In this document: positions 60,433-64,000 of the stretch, in pieces
Layout: each line of letters starts with the position of its first letter
How positions within the stretch are numbered: position 1 is the first letter of the stretch
Translations under genes and position numbers: made by a program
The notes under the pieces: generated by a model
Seen by the model: the letters and a program-made list of their open reading frames with translations, nothing else
Databases searched by the model: none
What the model was told of the DNA's origin: nothing
Assembly: GCF_023243075.1 (NCBI RefSeq)
Contig: NZ_JALKFZ020000126.1
Coordinates: 1-64,000 of the forward strand
DNA length: 64,000 bases
DNA from: Frankia sp. AiPa1
Lineage (GTDB): Bacteria > Actinomycetota > Actinomycetes > Frankiales > Frankiaceae
Reading direction: 5' to 3'

Positions 60433-61122
60433 GTGACTGGACTCATCGACAGTACCGAGATGTACCTCCGCACCCTGTACGAGCTGAGGGAAGAGGGCAT
60501 CCCCCCGCTACGTGCGCGCCTTGTGGAGCGTCTGCATGTCAGCGCGCCTGCCGCCAGCGAGTCGACGGCTCGCATGGCCAACGAAGGACTCGTGTCCCTC
60601 GCGGACGACCGCACTGTCCAGTTCACCGAGAAGGGGCTGCACCGGGCCACCGCGGTCATGCGCAAGCACCGGCTCGCCGAACTGCTGCTGACCAAGGTCA
60701 TCGGTCTGGACTGGGCCCTGGTCCACAACGAGGCCTGCCGTTGGGAGCACGTCATCTCGGACGAGGTCGAGGCGCGGCTCACCGTGCTGCTGGGCGACCC
60801 CAAACGCTGCCCGTTCGGCAACGAGATCCCGCCCGCGCTGCGTCCCGAAGCAACGGTCCCCGGGTCGGCGCCGGTCAGCCTGCTGGCCACTGCCGACCGT
60901 GCTCCGGCGGATGGTGGTCCGCCGGTCACGGTGAGCTGGATCTCCGAGCGGCTGCAGACCGACGAGTCCGTCATGCGCCGGCTGCAGGACGCAGCCATCG
61001 TGCCGGGCGCCCAGGTCATGCCGGGCTCCCGCGGTGACCTGGTCCGGATCGTCAACCCGAACGGCCAGGCCGACGCCGAGATCAGTCGTAGCACGGCTGC
61101 GCTGGTCTACGTCGACCGCTGA
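60433..61122 (+). CDS. ideR: DtxR/IdeR-family metal-dependent transcriptional regulator
   Basis: 229 residues. The winged-helix domain starts GLIDSTEMYLRTLYELREEG and includes LVERLHVSAPAASESTARM (HTH). The dimerisation and metal domain has RATAVMRKHRLAELLLTKVIGLDWALVHNEACRWEHVIS, whose Met, His, Glu and Cys residues match the metal-binding sites. GDPKRCPFGNEIP and a C-terminal SH3-like domain (about 150-229) follow. It is an Fe2+- or Mn2+-activated repressor; IdeR versus MntR cannot be decided here. A GTG start with AAGGAG upstream. Confidence 0.9.
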   Translation: MTGLIDSTEMYLRTLYELREEGIPPLRARLVERLHVSAPAASESTARMANEGLVSLADDRTVQFTEKGLHRATAVMRKHRLAELLLTKVIGLDWALVHNEACRWEHVISDEVEARLTVLLGDPKRCPFGNEIPPALRPEATVPGSAPVSLLATADRAPADGGPPVTVSWISERLQTDESVMRRLQDAAIVPGAQVMPGSRGDLVRIVNPNGQADAEISRSTAALVYVDR

Positions 61123-61212
61123 CCTACCGCGCTTACCGCATGGGGCGGGTGACCAGGATCGCTCGGCCATCCGTCCCATCGGCGCGCGGGCCTGACGCGA
61201 GCATGCCCCGGG

Positions 61213-62544
61213 TCACGCTCCGGGGCGCACGGCGCCCTGGAAGGCCGACCACCAGACGCTCTCGACCCGGATGACCTCGCCGGTCCGGGGCGCGTTGATC
61301 ATTTTTCCGTTTCCGACGTAGATCCCCACATGGTCCAGGTCGGGGTGGAAGAAGACTAGGTCGCCGGGGGTCAGCTCGGCTCGGCTCACCCGACGACCCT
61401 CGTTCCACTGCGAGCCGGTGTAGTGGCTCAGTGAGACCCCAGCCCTGTTCCAGGCCCACTGGGTGAGCCCGGAGCAGTCGAAGGTGTCCGGGCCGTCCCC
61501 ACCCCACACATAGGGCTTGCCGAGTTGAGCGTAGGCCTCCCGCACGGCGACGGCCGCGCCCCCGTTACCCAGCGCGGGTCTGGCGGACGTCGGCATGATC
61601 GGAGTGTCGGCGAAGTCCCGGCCGGCCGTCGCCGCGATCCCCGTCGCTTTCTGGTAGCGAGCCTGAGCCTGTGCGGCCTGGCGGGCGAGCGCGGCCGCAG
61701 CCGCGGCGGCGGCGGCCTGGCGGGCTCGGCGGGCGGCCTCCGCCTGGGCCCTGGCCTGCCGTTCGAGCTCCGCGAAGCGCGCGCGCAACTGCTCCAGCAG
61801 GCCACGCTGGCTGTCAGCCGAAGCCTCGAGGACCTGTTTCCGACCGCCAAGATCATCGACGATCTTCTCCTTCTCGGCCAGCGCCCTGTCCGCGTCCCGG
61901 CGGGCCTCAGTGAGGTCCCGCCGCGCCAGGCGCAACTGGGTATCCGTGGCACGTGCCCGCCTGGCCAGGGCGTCGACCGCGCCGACCCGGTCGAGTGCAT
62001 GCTGCGGGTCCCCCGTCAGCAGCAGGGACAGTTCACCAAACCCACCCGCCTGATCCGCGGACACCGACAGTCCACGGTGCTGGCCGGCGGCCGCCCGCAC
62101 CGCCTGATCCGCCCGGGCGACCCGGACCTGCGCCGCTCGGGCGGCTTGCTCCGCGGCAGCCAGCTTGATCCGTTCGGCGTTGAACTGCTCCGCGGCCTGT
62201 GCCGCCTGCCCGGCCTGGACGTCCAGCTCCGCCTGCGCCCGATCGATCTGCGCCTGCGTCCCGGCCAGCCCGGTGGGTGACGCCGACGTGCTAGGGCTCG
62301 CCCACGCCGCACCGGTCGATCCCGCCAGCATGGTCGGACCGACCAGCAACAGCCCGGTCAGGCCCATCGCCACGGAACCCCCCACCCGAACGCCGTGAGC
62401 CCCACGACCGCCACGAACCACGGGAGCGGCCCGCACCTCGGAGTCGGTGCGCACCTGCGCGGCGGAACTCACCCCGACGTCCCTGTGCACCTCGGAGTCG
62501 GTACGGACTCCAGGGACAGGCCGAACCTGGGCCTCGTCCTGCAC
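61213..62544 (-). CDS. Secreted NlpC/P60 peptidoglycan endopeptidase (RipA-like)
   Basis: 443 residues. A long polar N-region (about 55 residues, with RTDSEV repeats) precedes a signal helix (VAMGLTGLLLVGPTMLAG). Residues about 80-300 are a coiled coil rich in Ala, Gln and Arg. The C-terminal NlpC/P60 domain has catalytic Cys357 in FDCSGLTQWAWNRAG and His405 in LDHVGIYVGNG. Such enzymes cut D-Glu-mDAP bonds in cell division. The GTG at 62544 has GAGGAGG twelve bases upstream. The frame is open to 62817, so a longer N-terminus is possible. Confidence 0.88.
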   Translation of the reverse strand: MQDEAQVRPVPGVRTDSEVHRDVGVSSAAQVRTDSEVRAAPVVRGGRGAHGVRVGGSVAMGLTGLLLVGPTMLAGSTGAAWASPSTSASPTGLAGTQAQIDRAQAELDVQAGQAAQAAEQFNAERIKLAAAEQAARAAQVRVARADQAVRAAAGQHRGLSVSADQAGGFGELSLLLTGDPQHALDRVGAVDALARRARATDTQLRLARRDLTEARRDADRALAEKEKIVDDLGGRKQVLEASADSQRGLLEQLRARFAELERQARAQAEAARRARQAAAAAAAAALARQAAQAQARYQKATGIAATAGRDFADTPIMPTSARPALGNGGAAVAVREAYAQLGKPYVWGGDGPDTFDCSGLTQWAWNRAGVSLSHYTGSQWNEGRRVSRAELTPGDLVFFHPDLDHVGIYVGNGKMINAPRTGEVIRVESVWWSAFQGAVRPGA

Positions 62545-63082
62545 GGCACGGCGGCGCCTCCTCGCAGAGCGGCCATTCGCCGCGCATCGATCTCTCGATA
62601 GCCGTATGGCTATTTCTGGTGAGTGCGTTTTCGCTGGTGACGGATTCGACGTACCCACTTTGGAGGGGTCCGTGCCAGCATGGTCCGGGAGAGGCGGTGG
62701 GACGTCTGATCGCCCGTGGGGAGAGTCGGTGTCGCACCGGGCGGCGACGTGAGGGGGGCGGGCCTTGGGAAACGGTTCGCCAGCGCTATGCCAGGCCTCC
62801 GTAGGGACGCTGCTCACACCGCCGGACCGTAACTGTGAGCAGTTGTACAGTCACGGAAGCACGCCGATCCGGGCGGAGAGTCTCCGCACGCCCACCGGAA
62901 GGCGCCCAAAAGGGGCCACGGGGCACCCAATTTAGCGATTTCACACGTCGGAAACAGCATAGACACAGGTCGGGAACAGGTCGTCCCGACTCTTCGGTCC
63001 CGAGGATCCGGGACGAGCGCAGCGTGGCCAGGGACCGGGTGAGCGCAGTCCGCGCAACGCGCGGGGGGATGACAGGAGAGAC
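62545..63082. other. Divergent region nlpC/P60 - amtB
   Basis: 538 bases without a gene. Two small perfect hairpins (ATCGA-tctc-TCGAT and ATAGCC-gtat-GGCTAT) lie at 62586-62613. A candidate GlnR box lies at 62940-62977. Confidence 0.6.
62940..62977 (+). promoter_or_regulatory. Candidate GlnR box upstream of amtB
   Basis: TTCAC-n6-GAAAC-n6-GACAC-n6-GGAAC fits the GlnR pattern gTnAC-n6-GaAAC repeated twice, with exact spacing (5-6-5-6-5-6-5). Three of the four half-sites have one mismatch each; the second is perfect. It ends 105 bases before the amtB ATG. GlnR of Streptomyces activates amtB through such a site. Confidence 0.75.
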
Positions 63083-64000
63083 ATGGCTCAATTGAATTCG
63101 GGCGATACCGCGTGGATGCTCATAAGTTCCGCGATCGTGCTGTTCATGACGCCCGGACTGGCCTTCTTCTACGGCGGCATGGTCCGCGCGAAGAACGTCC
63201 TCGGCATGATCATGCAGAACTTCTTCGTCATCGGCATCGTCACGCTCGTCTGGTCGCTCGTGGGCTTCAGCCTGGCCTTCGGTGACAGCAACGGCTTCTG
63301 GGGCGGCTTCCACTACTCGGCTCTGCAGAACCTCAGCGCCGGCGACGGCGCCATCCCGTATGTCGTGTTCGTCGCCTTCCAGTTGATGTTCGCGATCATC
63401 ACCCCCGCGCTCATCACGGGCGCCGTCGCCGACCGGATGAAATTCAGCGCCTTCGCGGTCTTCGTGACCCTGTGGTCGCTGCTGGTCTACTCGCCGATCG
63501 CGCACTGGGTGTGGGCGTCCAACGGCTGGCTGTTCAAGCGGGGCGCGATGGACTTCGCGGGTGGCACGGTCGTCCACGCCAACGCCGGTATCGCCGCCAT
63601 CGTCCTGGCGCTGGTGCTCGGCAAGCGGGTCGGCTGGCCCAAGGGTGACTTCCGTCCACACAACGTGCCGTTCGTCCTGCTCGGCACCGGAATTCTGTGG
63701 GTCGGCTGGTTCGGGTTCAACGCGGGTTCCGCGCTGGCCGCGAACAAGCTCGCCGGCCTCGCCCTGCTCAACACTCAGATCGCGACCGGTGTGGCCATCC
63801 TCGGCTGGCTCGCCATCGAGAGGCTGCGGGACGGCAAGGCCACCACGCTCGGCGCCGCCTCGGGTGCGGTCGCCGGCCTGGTCGCCATCACCCCGGCCTG
63901 CGGTTTCGTCTCGCCGATGGGCTCGATCGCGGTCGGCGGCCTCGCCGGCGTCATCTGCGCCCTGGCCACCTCGATCAAGGGTAAGGTCGGGGTCGACGAC
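63083..64000 (+). CDS. amtB: Ammonium transporter (partial, runs off right edge)
   Basis: The first 306 residues of an Amt/MEP/Rh channel. The translation starts MAQLNSGDTAWMLISSA; TPGLAFFYGGMVRAKNVLG is the Amt signature. AITP-type helix AIITPALITGAVADRMKFS, FAGGTVVHANAGIAAIVLAL (with the His pair region) and GWFGFNAGSALAAN follow, spanning about eight helices. AGGAG precedes the ATG. Continues beyond the window; glnK and glnD commonly follow. Confidence 0.96.
   Translation, partial: MAQLNSGDTAWMLISSAIVLFMTPGLAFFYGGMVRAKNVLGMIMQNFFVIGIVTLVWSLVGFSLAFGDSNGFWGGFHYSALQNLSAGDGAIPYVVFVAFQLMFAIITPALITGAVADRMKFSAFAVFVTLWSLLVYSPIAHWVWASNGWLFKRGAMDFAGGTVVHANAGIAAIVLALVLGKRVGWPKGDFRPHNVPFVLLGTGILWVGWFGFNAGSALAANKLAGLALLNTQIATGVAILGWLAIERLRDGKATTLGAASGAVAGLVAITPACGFVSPMGSIAVGGLAGVICALATSIKGKVGVDD

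Noticed and set aside
62545..62820. c-di-AMP (ydaO-yuaA) riboswitch upstream of the NlpC/P60 gene
   Set aside because: Such genes often have one in actinobacteria, but the conserved ydaO blocks are absent on the minus strand here; only small hairpins are seen.
62823..62865. GlnR box at gtaactgtgag...gtcac
   Set aside because: The half-site spacing is 21 instead of 22 and the GAAAC partners are missing; the site at 62940-62977 fits far better.

Overview
The window comes from a high-GC actinomycete, most likely a Frankia or a close relative. The signs are GC-rich wobble positions, many GTG starts, AGGAG-type ribosome binding sites, mycothiol genes (mshA, mshD), GlnR rather than NtrC nitrogen control, a DtxR-family metal regulator and the tiny actinobacterial ribosomal protein bS22. 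This placement is by protein recognition only. Much of positions 1-40.6 kb follows gene neighbourhoods I know from Mycobacterium tuberculosis (Rv0474 to Rv0502) and Streptomyces coelicolor (the phoU/gpm/mshA/glnR area).

Layout. 1-14.7 kb: conserved core block with a lysophospholipid acyltransferase start, NAD-dependent epimerase, SAM hydrolase-like protein, bS22, proC, a large membrane acyltransferase, a methyltransferase, a sugar-phosphate isomerase-like protein, Ppx/GppA, the two-component pair RegX3-SenX3 divergent from phoU, and phosphoglycerate mutase. 15.9-23.3 kb: YgfZ, an HTH-TPR regulator, a methyltransferase, an orphan solute-binding lipoprotein and a DUF349 protein. 23.6-32.6 kb: Rv0474-like regulator with an HbhA-like protein, aldo/keto reductase, macrodomain protein, mshA with its YbjN neighbour, nitrobindin, a small membrane protein and DsrE. 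32.8-38.6 kb: a leftward run of sulfur and redox genes (MoaD/ThiS-like, DUF2993, thioredoxin-like, DUF4395, rhodanese, DUF1416) closed by a clear intrinsic terminator. 38.6-46.8 kb: glnR, mshD, a STAS protein, a manganese exporter-type gene with a yybP-ykoY riboswitch, an aberrant SelA and an HD protein.

46.8-58.3 kb is the accessory highlight. Seven genes match the 3-amino-5-hydroxybenzoate (AHBA) pathway of ansamycin producers (RifG, I, N, M, L, K, J equivalents). A FAD-dependent halogenase-like gene, a cupin and a VOC protein lie just to the left. No polyketide synthase, NRPS, transporter, regulator or aminoDAHP synthase (RifH) is visible anywhere in the window. This suggests a PKS-independent use of AHBA, or a sub-cluster split from its assembly line.

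59.5-64 kb: tRNA-Arg(CCT), DUF3039, a DtxR/IdeR-type regulator, an NlpC/P60 hydrolase and the start of the ammonium transporter gene amtB. A well-spaced four-half-site GlnR box lies upstream of amtB, tying it to the glnR gene at 38.6 kb. Several proteins here (acyltransferase, YgfZ, SelA-like, HbhA-like, HAD phosphatase) carry long low-complexity extensions encoded by short tandem DNA repeats.
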